From positions 62,001 through 126,000 of the forward strand of contig JAFGWU010000061.1 in assembly GCA_016936975.1 (NCBI GenBank): DNA of 64,000 nt. Reading direction: 5' to 3'. Shown here one piece after another: positions 27,954 through 36,858 of the stretch (positions are counted from its first letter, which is position 1; every line of letters starts with the position of its first letter). Both the position numbers and the translations under genes were made by a program. This stretch comes from Bacteroidales bacterium. Lineage in GTDB: Bacteria; Bacteroidota; Bacteroidia; Bacteroidales; GCA-2748055. The notes under the pieces are model-generated. The model was not told the DNA's origin, ran no database searches, and saw only the letters and a list, made by a program, of their open reading frames with translations.

Positions 27954-28046
27954 GGATTAAGATTCAAGGCTCAAGGATTAAGGTTAGCGGGTGCGGGGTG
28001 CAGGATCGGGATGAAGATTCAGGCTGTAAAATAATTTGTCCGGATA

Positions 28047-28078
28047 TTGGTATTTTTTCTTATAAAGATGTAATTTTG
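28047..28078 (+). promoter_or_regulatory. Candidate promoter for the small lipoprotein gene
   Basis: TTG at 28047-28049, 21-base spacer, then TAATTTTG at 28071-28078, matching the Bacteroidota TTTG/TAnnTTTG arrangement. It is 72 bp upstream of the ATG at 28150, in an A/T-rich leader. The rest of the gap 27954-28046 holds only short direct repeats of an AAGGATTAAG-like string and a GGGTGC-rich patch. Confidence 0.45.
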
Positions 28079-28149
28079 AAGGATTTTTGCATTTAGATTA
28101 AGATGCATTAATTTAAAACCATAAAATAAATCATAAAAAAAATTGCCTT

Positions 28150-28353
28150 ATGAAACATGTCTTAGTATCCATGGCCGTTATGGCCTTATTACTGGCCGGA
28201 TGTGCCGGTAATACCTCAAAAGAAGAAGCTGCTGCTGAAGCAGAAGCCCTTGAAGTTCAAAAAATAGACTCTATTACCTCAGAGATCGACAGCCTGAAGC
28301 AGGATATCGATGCGGCTGCGAAAGAGATCGAAGGATTGGTGGATGAATTATAA
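28150..28353 (+). CDS. Small coiled-coil lipoprotein
   Basis: 67 residues. The lipoprotein signal MKHVLVSMAVMALLLAGC (lipid on Cys18) leaves a mature peptide of about 50 residues, rich in Ala/Glu, with a heptad-like helix (IDSITSEIDSLKQDIDAAAK). It resembles Lpp-like small helical lipoproteins in general form only; I do not recognise a family. It is 19 bp upstream of another exported coiled-coil gene, so the two are probably one operon. Confidence 0.65.
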   Translation: MKHVLVSMAVMALLLAGCAGNTSKEEAAAEAEALEVQKIDSITSEIDSLKQDIDAAAKEIEGLVDEL

Positions 28354-28372
28354 ATCTTAAAAACAGAATATC

Positions 28373-29014
28373 ATGAAACATCTAAAAATGAATGTATCCT
28401 TCCTGTTTATGCTGTTGATTCTTTCCCTGGCGTGGACCGGGGCCTCAGCACAGAGAAGGGGCCGGGCTGCTGAAGATCGCGATACAAAAGCCAGAAAAGA
28501 GGTGGTGAAGGAACGCGAAGAGGTGAAAAACCAGGAGGCTAAGGATATAACTGAAGAGGCAGAGGAGATAGAGAAAGAGGTTCTCGAAACTGAGGAAGCC
28601 ATGGAAGAGGAAGCCCGCGAAGCTGAAGAAGCAGTCAGGGAAGAGGGCGAACAGGGCAAAGGAAAGCAAAAAGCTGAAAAGGCTAAGGAAAAACGGGGGC
28701 ATGCCTACGGAAAGGATAAAGAGGGGCTTGAAGGAAGGGAATTCGGACAGGCACGGGCCCAGGAAGCCAGGATGAAGCAGGAGCAAAAACAGCAGGAGCT
28801 TGAAACATCGGTTACCGAAGCAGAAGAAAAGGTTGAACAGGCCAGGGAAAGAATAAACCAGGCCAATGAGAAACTGGAGCAGGAGAAACAGCAGAAGAAA
28901 ATTTCGGAGACCGAATACAAGGAGAAGAAAGAGAAAATAGAAAAAGCTGAACAGGCTGTAAACGATCTCGAAGCGAAGATTAAGAAGGGAAAGGAACTGA
29001 AGGAGGAGAAGTAA
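28373..29014 (+). CDS. Exported highly charged coiled-coil protein
   Basis: 213 residues. The signal peptide ends GASAQ; most of the rest is Glu, Lys, Arg, Ala and Gln in long helical stretches (residues about 30-110 and 125-213) separated by a Gly-rich hinge (RGHAYGKDKEGLEGREFG). No enzymatic motif is visible. It is probably an extended periplasmic helical rod. It shares a transcript with the small lipoprotein and ends before a strong hairpin terminator. The reverse-strand Leu/Phe-rich ORF opposite it is a compositional shadow. Confidence 0.65.
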   Translation: MKHLKMNVSFLFMLLILSLAWTGASAQRRGRAAEDRDTKARKEVVKEREEVKNQEAKDITEEAEEIEKEVLETEEAMEEEAREAEEAVREEGEQGKGKQKAEKAKEKRGHAYGKDKEGLEGREFGQARAQEARMKQEQKQQELETSVTEAEEKVEQARERINQANEKLEQEKQQKKISETEYKEKKEKIEKAEQAVNDLEAKIKKGKELKEEK

Positions 29015-29070
29015 CAGACTTGAAAAAGACCGGTGATGCAGATCTATTGCAAGCACCGGCACTTTAAAAT

Positions 29071-29106
29071 AAAAAGGGAATGACTCGCAGAGCCATTCCC
29101 TTTTTT
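29071..29106. terminator. Bidirectional hairpin terminator
   Basis: AAAAAGGGAATG (29071-29082) pairs with CATTCCCTTTTTT (29094-29106) around an 11-base loop. It has A and T runs on both sides, so it can end both the forward coiled-coil operon and the reverse outer-membrane gene at 29139. A second, weaker hairpin (CCGGTG/CACCGG) lies at 29030-29059. Confidence 0.75.
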
Positions 29107-29138
29107 CATGGATTCAAAGGATCCTCGGCGGATCCTCA

Positions 29139-29744
29139 TCAGAAGCGGTATCCCAGGGAGAGTCCGAACCCGACATTCTTCATCACGGAATCGTCATCAT
29201 CCGGATTCATGTTCAGCAATCCATACTGGGTGTTCAGCTGAAAATAGAGGCCCAGGCCGGTTTCATATCCTGCATAAACCCCTGCCCCGGCATCCAGGGC
29301 CTTAATATCCATGTCGGTATCCACATCCCCTGCAGTGGCAGTTGCATTGACAGCATAGCCCACATAGGGTCCGAATCCGAGCAGAACAAATCCGTTGCCC
29401 AGCGCTCCCCTGTAAAGCAAATTAAGCGGGAGCTCGACGTAGGATATCTTATAGTCTATTTCCACAATAGCAATCGTATTCTTTGCACCTTTCCTTGAAA
29501 ACTGCAGTACGGGCTGAAAATAGAAGTCGGGTGCGATGGGAATAATCACATTGACCCCTGCATGAAACCCGGGGGCCAGGGAATTTTCCAGCTTGTTGCC
29601 GAGCACATTTTTTCCGTTCAGATTCTGCAGATTTACTCCGGCCTGAACGCCGAATGCGAGTTTCTGGTCACCCTGTGCAAAGAGCGTGAGCGCCGATAAC
29701 AGCAGGATGGACAACGTTAATAGTTTTGTCTTCATATCTTTCAA
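29139..29744 (-). CDS. Outer-membrane beta-barrel protein (porin family)
   Basis: 201 residues. The signal peptide ends LTLFAQ. The remainder shows alternating amphipathic strands (FGVQAGVNLQNL, FYFQPVLQFSRKG, YVELPLNLLYRG, FVLLGFGPYVGYAV) and ends with the aromatic terminal strand FGLSLGYRF typical of an eight-stranded barrel (PF13568-like). It resides in the outer membrane; function unknown. An alternative ATG lies three codons inside. It is 38 bp downstream of the OmpA-family gene and probably cotranscribed. Confidence 0.8.
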   Translation of the reverse strand: MKDMKTKLLTLSILLLSALTLFAQGDQKLAFGVQAGVNLQNLNGKNVLGNKLENSLAPGFHAGVNVIIPIAPDFYFQPVLQFSRKGAKNTIAIVEIDYKISYVELPLNLLYRGALGNGFVLLGFGPYVGYAVNATATAGDVDTDMDIKALDAGAGVYAGYETGLGLYFQLNTQYGLLNMNPDDDDSVMKNVGFGLSLGYRF

Positions 29745-29782
29745 TTTAAGTGTGATAACAATTAATCGTGTTTAAAAAGAGA

Positions 29783-30454
29783 TTATTTGTTCGCCTCTTT
29801 GGCGGCCTCCTCAATCATTTTCTCATTGGCGGTGATCAGGAAATCCACCCGGCGGTTCTGCGTACGGCCCTCTTCGGTATCGTTGTCGTACTTGGGAGCG
29901 GTTTCGCCGAATCCGACCGTGGTCAGCCGGTCGGCACTAACCCCGCTGTTTGCGAGATAATCAGAGACAGCAGCGGCCCGCCGTTCGGATAATCCCTGGT
30001 TGTACTTTTCAGTACCCGTATTGTCGGTGTGGCCCTGGATCTCAATATTCGTATCGGGATAATGGTCGAGAACCACAATCAGCTTATCCAGGTTCACAAT
30101 AGCCTCTTCCGAAAGGTCGGAGCGGTCGAATCCAAAAAGGATGTTGTTGCTGAACTCCACAACGATACCTTCACCAACCCTGACAACCTTGGCGTCGGGA
30201 ATGGACTCTTCAATTTCGGCGGCCTGCTTATCCATCTGGTTGCCGATGATGGCACCGGTGGCACCCCCGACGGTTGCCCCGACAATAGTCCCAAGGGCAG
30301 GATTGCCTGCTGCTTCACCGATAACAGCGCCCATGGCTGCTCCTGCAGCGGTTCCGATAACGGCACCCTTCTGGGTCTTGTTCATCGAAGAACAACCCGA
30401 CATGATCAGTGCGACTGCCAGAACCCAAACGAAATTCTTAATAACCTGTTTCAT
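29783..30454 (-). CDS. OmpA-family lipoprotein with glycine-zipper segment
   Basis: 223 residues. The lipobox gives Cys21 (IMSGC). Residues about 28-72 form a Gly/Ala zipper (GAVIGTAAGAAMGAVIG, GTIVGATVGGATGAIIG). Residues about 105-210 are an OmpA C-terminal peptidoglycan-binding domain (ILFGFDRSDLSEEA, IQGHTDNTGTEKYN, LSERRAAAV, VGFGETAPKYDN, RTQNRRVDFLI). This layout matches YiaD-like proteins that tie the outer membrane to the cell wall. Confidence 0.88.
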   Translation of the reverse strand: MKQVIKNFVWVLAVALIMSGCSSMNKTQKGAVIGTAAGAAMGAVIGEAAGNPALGTIVGATVGGATGAIIGNQMDKQAAEIEESIPDAKVVRVGEGIVVEFSNNILFGFDRSDLSEEAIVNLDKLIVVLDHYPDTNIEIQGHTDNTGTEKYNQGLSERRAAAVSDYLANSGVSADRLTTVGFGETAPKYDNDTEEGRTQNRRVDFLITANEKMIEEAAKEANK

Positions 30455-30711
30455 GATCTTAAAAATTAGTTAAACATAGATGATTACAGTAAAAATATTA
30501 TGTTTTTAATCGATATTGTTCGTTTCAGGGTGGCATTCAACTTTCTGCTTCGCATCCAACGGAACAGAAACCTTGTATCAATTACAATTAGAGTTTTTAA
30601 AAAGATTTATGCCGAAAGGTTTAGGAGGCATAATAACTATGCCAAACAGCTAAATTAATCAAATTTAATGTGATATTTTCAGATTCTTGTATTTTAGTGC
30701 TGAATTAGAGT

Positions 30712-30719
30712 TATTTTTG
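30712..30719 (+). promoter_or_regulatory. Candidate -7 element upstream of the DUF1080 gene
   Basis: TATTTTTG fits TAnnTTTG; a TTG lies at 30687-30689 (22-base spacer). The distance to the ATG at 30737 is short, giving a leader of about 10 bases. The rest of 30455-30736 is A/T-rich with nothing else I can name. Confidence 0.33.
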
Positions 30720-30736
30720 GCCTGAAAAATGAAACT

Positions 30737-31543
30737 ATGAGCGTTCCCGGTAAAACCCTGTTGCTGTTATTCCCGATCCTCTTTGCTGCATTGATTTCCT
30801 GTAACCGGAACCCGGGACAGGATTCGGCACAGGAGAAGGAGGCATGGGTACAATTATTTAACGGGAGGGATTTGGATGACTGGATCATCAAAATAACTTC
30901 CCGGCCGCTTGGGGAGAATTACAAAAATACCTTTTTGGTGCAGGAGGGCAAAATGATGGTTAATTATGATGAATATGACACTTTCAGCGGGGAATTCGGT
31001 CATATTTTCTACAAGACGCCCTTTTCACACTTTAAACTCAGGGTTGAATACAGAATAGTTGGCGACCAGGCAGAAGGTGCGGCTGATTGGGCCTATAAGA
31101 ACAGCGGGATCATGTTTCATGCTCAGTCACCGGAGAGTATGCTACGGGACCAGGACTTCCCGGTCAGCCTGGAGGCCCAGTTTCTGGGTGGGACGGGTGA
31201 GGGTGAGCGGCCAACGGGAAACCTCTGCACCCCCGGAACGCATGTGGTAATCGGAGAGGAACTCATTACACGGCATTGCACCAGTTCAGGCTCATCGACT
31301 TTTCACGGTGAAGAGTGGATTCATTTCGAACTGGTAGTTCATGGAGACAGCATCATGCATCATATCGTGAACGGGGATACCGTTCTGACCTATTCACATC
31401 CGGTTATTGGCGGGGACTTGCCTGAAGGCTTCCCGTTAAAGGAAGGCACTCCGCTGACCTCGGGTTATATTGCCCTCCAGGCTGAGAGTCATCCATGTGA
31501 ATTCAGAAAGGTGGAGTTACTCGATTTAAGTGAAAATAAATAG
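30737..31543 (+). CDS. DUF1080 (3-keto-disaccharide hydrolase-type) lipoprotein
   Basis: 268 residues. Lipobox at ALISC (Cys22). The mature part has the DUF1080 pattern: WVQLFNGRDLDDWIIK at the start, FSHFKLRVEYRI, NSGIMFHAQSPE, FPVSLEAQFLGG, WIHFELVVHGD, GYIALQAESHPCEFRKVEL at the end. It is a concanavalin-like beta-sandwich. Some members act on 3-keto-glycosides; others are only binding modules. It probably sits on the outer membrane. mscL follows 41 bp downstream on the same strand but is probably functionally unrelated. Confidence 0.85.
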   Translation: MSVPGKTLLLLFPILFAALISCNRNPGQDSAQEKEAWVQLFNGRDLDDWIIKITSRPLGENYKNTFLVQEGKMMVNYDEYDTFSGEFGHIFYKTPFSHFKLRVEYRIVGDQAEGAADWAYKNSGIMFHAQSPESMLRDQDFPVSLEAQFLGGTGEGERPTGNLCTPGTHVVIGEELITRHCTSSGSSTFHGEEWIHFELVVHGDSIMHHIVNGDTVLTYSHPVIGGDLPEGFPLKEGTPLTSGYIALQAESHPCEFRKVELLDLSENK

Positions 31544-31584
31544 GTCCTTCGGGATTATTGTATAATTCTTAAAACTAACTAACC

Positions 31585-32007
31585 ATGTTAAAAGAGTTCA
31601 AAGAGTTCATCAGTAAAGGCAACGTGCTGGAAATGGCCGTTGGCCTTATTATGGCGGTCTATTTCGGGGCGATTGTCAAATCGCTGGTCGATCACATCAT
31701 CATGCCGCCCATCGGATTACTGCTCGGGAACGTTGATTTCAGCAGTCTGAAGGCTGTGATCAAGGAGGCTGCCGTTGTAAACGGAGTCGATGTTCCGGAA
31801 GTTGCCATCAGTTACGGGTTGTTCATTAACACCATCATCACCTTCCTGATTGTGGCCCTGGCTATTTTCCTGGTTGTGAAAGGGTATAACAAGATGAAGG
31901 ATAACATGGAGAAAAAGAAGGAAGAAGCTCCTGCCGAACCCCCTGCTCCTTCAAAAGAAGAGGTCCTGTTAACCGAAATCAGGGATCTCCTGAAACAGAA
32001 GAAGTAA
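31585..32007 (+). CDS. mscL: Large-conductance mechanosensitive channel
   Basis: 140 residues. Features of MscL are FKEFISKGNVLEMAVGLIM (N-terminal helix and TM1), the Ile/Pro-rich linker IIMPPIGLLLG, TM2 GLFINTIITFLIVALAIFLVV, and a C-terminal helical bundle LLTEIRDLLKQKK after a Lys/Glu/Pro linker. It releases solutes from the cytoplasm under hypo-osmotic shock. The length is usual. Confidence 0.96.
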   Translation: MLKEFKEFISKGNVLEMAVGLIMAVYFGAIVKSLVDHIIMPPIGLLLGNVDFSSLKAVIKEAAVVNGVDVPEVAISYGLFINTIITFLIVALAIFLVVKGYNKMKDNMEKKKEEAPAEPPAPSKEEVLLTEIRDLLKQKK

Positions 32008-32012
32008 TTTAT

Positions 32013-33971
32013 TTACCAGTCATCCGTCCGGAACGGGGAGGCGGGCAGACCCTCTTCGTTATAGAGGTTTGCATTATCGGGATTATCGGCCCATGCGTAG
32101 CGCACCGCAACCGGGTGACGTACCATTTTACTCCGGACGATCACCGTATTTCCCCTGATTCTGGCCTTTGCCCATACGAATTGCCTGTCGGGCCCGGCGA
32201 TGGCGAATGGTCCGGGCCCGTGGTATTTTTTGAATACCAGTCCGCTGCCGGTATTGGTGAATGAGAGAATGATCTTTTTGTCCTTTATAATCATGGAATG
32301 GTACAGGGGGCCGGAGTGAACCACATCCTCATCACCAAAGGCCACTTTCCGGGCAGCCAGTGCCAGTCGGTGACCGACCTCCTTTTTGTTCAGGGGATGG
32401 ATGTCGTTCCACTCCCCCAGGTCGATGGCAACAGCCATGCCCGTAGCGGGGACCGACAGTGTTTTTAGCTGGGCCTCCCGCAGAAGGGCCCAATTGCTTT
32501 CCTGCGGGGCATCCGGAGGTTCCATGAAGTTGGGAAGCTGGACGAACAGGAACGGGAAAGCCTCCTGGTTCCAGTTCTTTCTCCAGTCGCAGATCAGCGA
32601 AGGGAATAATTCAGCATATTCGAGGGGCTTCCCGGCGTTGGATTCTCCCTGGTACCATATCACCCCTTTAATCGGGTAATTAAGTAACGGGGCAATCATG
32701 GCATTGTACAAACCGCCCGGTTTCCATCTTACAAAGGTCTCGCCTCCCAGGGGCTCCATCACGGTGCCGGTGCGGCAGAGCCAGTCGCCCTTCAGGTCAA
32801 TGGTGCCAAACGAGCCGGTGAGTTCATAGGTTTTGCCGGGTACAAACCCCCCTTCTCCCCTGTTGCTGATCACCCTGACCACGATGGTATTTTCCCCCTC
32901 CCTGAGGATTCCAGGGGGGATAGGGTATCGCCTTGGCGGGTACTGGTAGGAGGTGGTGCCCACAAAATGTTCATTGATCCAGACTGAATCCGCATCGACG
33001 ATCCGTCCGAGGATCAGGCTGGCGGCACTCTCTTCTGCCCCCGGAGGGACCTTGAAGGTTTTCCTGTACCAGACCACGCCATTGACGTTATCAAGAAGGG
33101 TTCCCGTCCAGTATCCCGGTACCCTGATGGATTCCCATTCCGACAGGTCCAGGTTGTTCCGGTACCACGGATGCTGTTTGTCTTTGTAACCTTCATCGTT
33201 CAGGTAGAGCCGGCTGTACCACTCCCTGTTTCTCTCATAATCGGAACGGGTAATCCGGGCGATCAGGGCCGGATCCTTGAATCGTTGCATCTCCCTGTAA
33301 TATTCCGGGAATTCTTTCAGGGCCTCTTCACTCATCCACGATTCAGCCGGGGAACCGCCCAGGCTTGCGTTGACCAGTCCGACCGGCACGCCGTACCGGG
33401 TATGGAGTTCCCGGGCGAAAAAGTACGCGACGGCAGAGAAATTCATAACCGCACCAGGATCGGCAGATTCCCAGGATCCCCCGTTGAGGTCACGGAGGGG
33501 CCCGTTGAAATGGGTCCGGTCGGGAACCTCGAAATGCCGGATCATGCTGTTTGCACTGCCGGCGATCTCCTCCGGGTATACCCAGCTCACCCTGCGCACC
33601 GGCAGTTCCATGTTGGATTGTCCGGAGCAGAGCCAGACATCCCCGATAAGAATATCGGATATTTTGATGACGTTAGAGGCGGAGAGGGTCATTTCAAAGG
33701 GTCCGCCCGGCTTCAGCTTCCCGAGGGAGACGCTCCACTCCCCGGAATCATTTGCCGTGGCATGGTAGGTTGAATCCAGGAACCGGACTTCAATAGATTC
33801 GCCTGGGGCGGACCAGCCCCAGATATTCACGTTGGTTTCTCTCTGAAGCACCATACCGTCGCTGATCAGCCGGGGCAGGATGATCTGGCCGGTGAGCGGC
33901 AGGGCAAGGAGAAAAACCAACCCTGCCGCCATTCCTGAAAGTGTCCTGTATGTCCTGTGTCTGAAGATCAC
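32013..33971 (-). CDS. Sialate O-acetylesterase-type SGNH hydrolase
   Basis: 652 residues from GTG 33971, directly after the stop of the small gene upstream; an ATG at 33932 (MAAGLVFLLALP) is an alternative. A signal peptide ends LTGQ. An Ig-like N-terminal domain is followed by the catalytic Ser in GDVWLCSGQSNMELP, the oxyanion/Asn region NASLGGSPAESWM and GVIWYQGESNAG, and the Asp/His block GEWNDIHPLNKKEVG. A jelly-roll insertion like that of beta-galactosidases (GVVWYRKTFKVPPGAEES, DSVWINEHFVG) sits at about residues 275-395. It removes acetyl esters from sialic acids or other glycans in the periplasm or at the surface. Confidence 0.88.
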   Translation of the reverse strand: MIFRHRTYRTLSGMAAGLVFLLALPLTGQIILPRLISDGMVLQRETNVNIWGWSAPGESIEVRFLDSTYHATANDSGEWSVSLGKLKPGGPFEMTLSASNVIKISDILIGDVWLCSGQSNMELPVRRVSWVYPEEIAGSANSMIRHFEVPDRTHFNGPLRDLNGGSWESADPGAVMNFSAVAYFFARELHTRYGVPVGLVNASLGGSPAESWMSEEALKEFPEYYREMQRFKDPALIARITRSDYERNREWYSRLYLNDEGYKDKQHPWYRNNLDLSEWESIRVPGYWTGTLLDNVNGVVWYRKTFKVPPGAEESAASLILGRIVDADSVWINEHFVGTTSYQYPPRRYPIPPGILREGENTIVVRVISNRGEGGFVPGKTYELTGSFGTIDLKGDWLCRTGTVMEPLGGETFVRWKPGGLYNAMIAPLLNYPIKGVIWYQGESNAGKPLEYAELFPSLICDWRKNWNQEAFPFLFVQLPNFMEPPDAPQESNWALLREAQLKTLSVPATGMAVAIDLGEWNDIHPLNKKEVGHRLALAARKVAFGDEDVVHSGPLYHSMIIKDKKIILSFTNTGSGLVFKKYHGPGPFAIAGPDRQFVWAKARIRGNTVIVRSKMVRHPVAVRYAWADNPDNANLYNEEGLPASPFRTDDW

Positions 33972-34163
33972 CTAATCCACCCGTTTGAGAATTTTTGCAC
34001 TTCTGTGGCCGTAAGGGAGCGATCCCCCTTCATCCTCCTTCAGTTTTTTCCAGGCGTTGGCAATAATCAGTTCTTCTACGTCCTCCTTTTCGCAGGGAAC
34101 CTCCACCACGTACTCCTCTCCGGCATAGGTGGCAATATTGAGTTTTACTATGGCATTTCCCAT
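33972..34163 (-). CDS. Small cytosolic protein, unknown
   Basis: 63 residues (MGNAIVKLNIATYAGEEYVV at the start, SAKILKRVD at the end). No signal or membrane segment; mixed alpha/beta composition. Its TAG is followed without a gap by the GTG of the esterase gene, and its ATG lies 64 bp after the BACON-protein stop, which supports a real, cotranscribed gene. I do not recognise the family. Confidence 0.55.
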   Translation of the reverse strand: MGNAIVKLNIATYAGEEYVVEVPCEKEDVEELIIANAWKKLKEDEGGSLPYGHRSAKILKRVD

Positions 34164-34227
34164 GGTTTTATGGTCTTAAGACATCAGGTGGCATAAAGTT
34201 ATTATTTTTCCCGGGAGAAGGATAGGA

Positions 34228-36858
34228 TTAATGCTCAATTATGATTTTCCTGATAAACACATAACGGTTGTTCATCACTTTTACTGCGTATATTCCGGAA
34301 GGTTGATTTCCCAGTTCGAAAGTTGTCTTCAGAAGCGATGACCGGTTTCCGAACCGTTCGTTAACCAGGATCTTCCCGGCAGGATCGATCATCTGAACCA
34401 ATACATCCCCTTCTCCTTCCACCTGCCATTCAATGGTGATCCTGCCCTCAGACGGATTGGGATATATCCGGATCCCGCCATCCCCGGCGTCGATGATGCC
34501 TGTCGACATATTTTTCCCCAGCTGGATGACCGAAACGGTATCCGACACCCCTTGGGTGCCCATGGCGATGATGGCGGCCGACCGTATGAAATCATAGGGG
34601 TTGGTGAAATAGAATACCTTTATCATGCTATCATCCGTTTTGGTGGCAATCAGCCACGAAACATTGTCCGTGACGGTCCAGTCAACGTTGGAAGCAACGT
34701 TGAAGGTGGTCGAATCCGATTGAGCGCCAACGTTCCGGATGCCGGGAGAAACCTCCAGGTAAGCCGGGGCCGCTGCCTGTGTCACCGTAACCGTTTCCGA
34801 AACACCTCCCTCTCCTTCTGCCGTGAGGGCGGCAGTTCTTGCAACGGCGAAATAGTTGGTCTCAAAGGATACGATGATGGTACTTTCATTGGCTTTTACA
34901 GCAGTCAGCCAGTCTGCGTCATCACCGACCATCCAGGTCACATTGGTGCTTACCGTGAAAATGTCGGAGCCCGCTTCAAAACCCACGTCCAGGTGATTGG
35001 GTGCGATGTTGAGATAAGCCGGGGCCCCTGCCTGGGTTACCTGAACCGTTTCCGAAACGCCTTCTGCTCCTTCTGCCGTAATGTTGGCGGTTCTTTCTTC
35101 AGTGGAATAGTTCGTCTCATAGGATACGATGATGGTGTTTTCATTGGTTTTGACAGCGGTCAGCCAGGGTGCGTCATCAGAAACCTCCCAGGAGACGTTG
35201 GAGCTGACCGAGAACAGTCCGGAGCCCGATTCATAACCTGCGTTAATGCTGTTGGGAGAGACGTCGAGAAAAGCCGGGCCCCTGTCCTGGATGACCATGG
35301 CAGTGTCTGACAGTCCCTCGGGTCCTGTGGCAATGACCAGGCCCGTTCTGGGGGTGATGGTGCCGTTTTCATCATACGATACCCCGATGGTGCTTTCATC
35401 GATTTTGACCGCCGAAAGCCAGGGGACATCCTCGATGACTTCCCATTTCACGTTTGCCTTTACGCTGAGATGATCTGAACCGGCTTCGTAATATACTTCA
35501 AGGCTGTCCGGAAAGATCTTCAGGTATTTATCCGGAATAATGGGGGTCCATTGCACACTCAGTGTATATCCGGTGCAGGTAAATTCATTCATGCGGGAAT
35601 AAACCCGGATGTAATAATAGCCGGCAGAATCCAGGGAATAGAGAACGGTGTCAGTACCCTGGTGGCCTGAAGAGGGTATCGGCGCACCGGAGTCATCGGT
35701 TAAATCACAGTTAAAATCATCCGGGGGAGCGGGCAAACTGACGGCCAGAGCTCCGGCCGCTGTCACATCCAGCCTGTAAATATCCATATCGGCCGGACTG
35801 TGGAGCGTGGCTGACACGGAACGGGAACAGGCTGTGGTGTCCAGCGGATTAAACACCGTGTCGGTGGCTGTTTCCAGCGAGTCGTTCGGCTCATAGGGAT
35901 CCGGACATTCGGGGATCACTGTGATTAAAGGTTCTTTAAAATAAATGGTATTATTCTCTTCATTAACTTCCTTTACGGTATCCCGGTAATCAGCCAGGCA
36001 CCCGACATAATAAGTTCCCTCCGGTATGACGGGATGAACTTCGGTTACATCGGCTTTCAGGGTGTCGTCGATATAGGTGCCTGCCGGCAGATTGGGCACA
36101 GTGTGCTCGGCAATCAGATAATCGGAGTTATCAACGATGGTATCCGCGGACAGAAAATAACCGATATGAAATTCACCGGACTCCGCCTCTTCTCTATTGC
36201 TGACCCTGACTGAAATACTGACCTGGTTTCCGGAAACAGACAATTCGCTTAAACGTTGATCGAACATTAAATCGGGCAGTGGATAGGTAAGTATCAGGGT
36301 CGGATTGTTTAAGATAATTTCATTTTTCTTGCTGCTCCAGGATGACGGTGCTTCAGGGTTTGCCCGGAAGGAGAATCCAACCTCCGTTCTCCCGATCAAA
36401 TCGGCAGGCGACAGGGCGAACTGTTTTTCGGAATTTTTCGAAATCCTGTCCTGGTAGACATCTCCTTCCAACCACTTCCAGTGTCCGTCATCGGTTGAAG
36501 ATCCGAAATTTTCGGTATAGAAATCCGTCCAGGACCTGTCAACGATATAACATTCCACGTAATCGAGCAAATTGCTCCAATCGGAAAGATCCCTGACTTC
36601 AATGGAAAGGGTCGCGGATGTAAATTCTCTTTTCTGCAGGGAATCCGGGATATCAAACCATGCAAATGCTCTCTTCCGGACACTTGAAAAAACAGTTCCG
36701 TCATATCCGACAATCATATCCAGGGAGATGGTTTCAAGGCCCGCTATGGTCACATAGCCGGTTTTCTCCGTATTCAGCGTATCTGTCTGACCATGGGAGC
36801 AGATTCCCGTCCACCACAGAAAGAGGATCCATGGCAGTATCCTGACTATTATTTTCAT
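34228..36858 (-). CDS. T9SS-secreted protein with four BACON domains
   Basis: 876 residues from the ATG at 36858 (MKIIVRILPWILFLWWTG); nine more codons are possible upstream. Signal peptide ends SHGQ. Order: DNRLRE/CBM-like domain (about 20-200), CARDB-like domain (205-320), pre-peptidase-type C-terminal domain (330-430, PYEPNDSLETA), four BACON beta-sandwiches (about 435-770, each with WLxAVKxxEST-like strands and a closing VTQAG-like end), and a type A sorting domain (IRIYPNPSEGRITIEW, ending IRKIIIEH). BACON domains often bind carbohydrate or extend a protein from the surface. No catalytic module is seen. Confidence 0.82.
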   Translation of the reverse strand: MKIIVRILPWILFLWWTGICSHGQTDTLNTEKTGYVTIAGLETISLDMIVGYDGTVFSSVRKRAFAWFDIPDSLQKREFTSATLSIEVRDLSDWSNLLDYVECYIVDRSWTDFYTENFGSSTDDGHWKWLEGDVYQDRISKNSEKQFALSPADLIGRTEVGFSFRANPEAPSSWSSKKNEIILNNPTLILTYPLPDLMFDQRLSELSVSGNQVSISVRVSNREEAESGEFHIGYFLSADTIVDNSDYLIAEHTVPNLPAGTYIDDTLKADVTEVHPVIPEGTYYVGCLADYRDTVKEVNEENNTIYFKEPLITVIPECPDPYEPNDSLETATDTVFNPLDTTACSRSVSATLHSPADMDIYRLDVTAAGALAVSLPAPPDDFNCDLTDDSGAPIPSSGHQGTDTVLYSLDSAGYYYIRVYSRMNEFTCTGYTLSVQWTPIIPDKYLKIFPDSLEVYYEAGSDHLSVKANVKWEVIEDVPWLSAVKIDESTIGVSYDENGTITPRTGLVIATGPEGLSDTAMVIQDRGPAFLDVSPNSINAGYESGSGLFSVSSNVSWEVSDDAPWLTAVKTNENTIIVSYETNYSTEERTANITAEGAEGVSETVQVTQAGAPAYLNIAPNHLDVGFEAGSDIFTVSTNVTWMVGDDADWLTAVKANESTIIVSFETNYFAVARTAALTAEGEGGVSETVTVTQAAAPAYLEVSPGIRNVGAQSDSTTFNVASNVDWTVTDNVSWLIATKTDDSMIKVFYFTNPYDFIRSAAIIAMGTQGVSDTVSVIQLGKNMSTGIIDAGDGGIRIYPNPSEGRITIEWQVEGEGDVLVQMIDPAGKILVNERFGNRSSLLKTTFELGNQPSGIYAVKVMNNRYVFIRKIIIEH

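Noticed and set aside
28445..29062. Reverse Leu/Phe/Ser-rich ORF that looks like a membrane protein
   Set aside because: It is the complement of Glu/Lys-rich helix codons and has no independent support.
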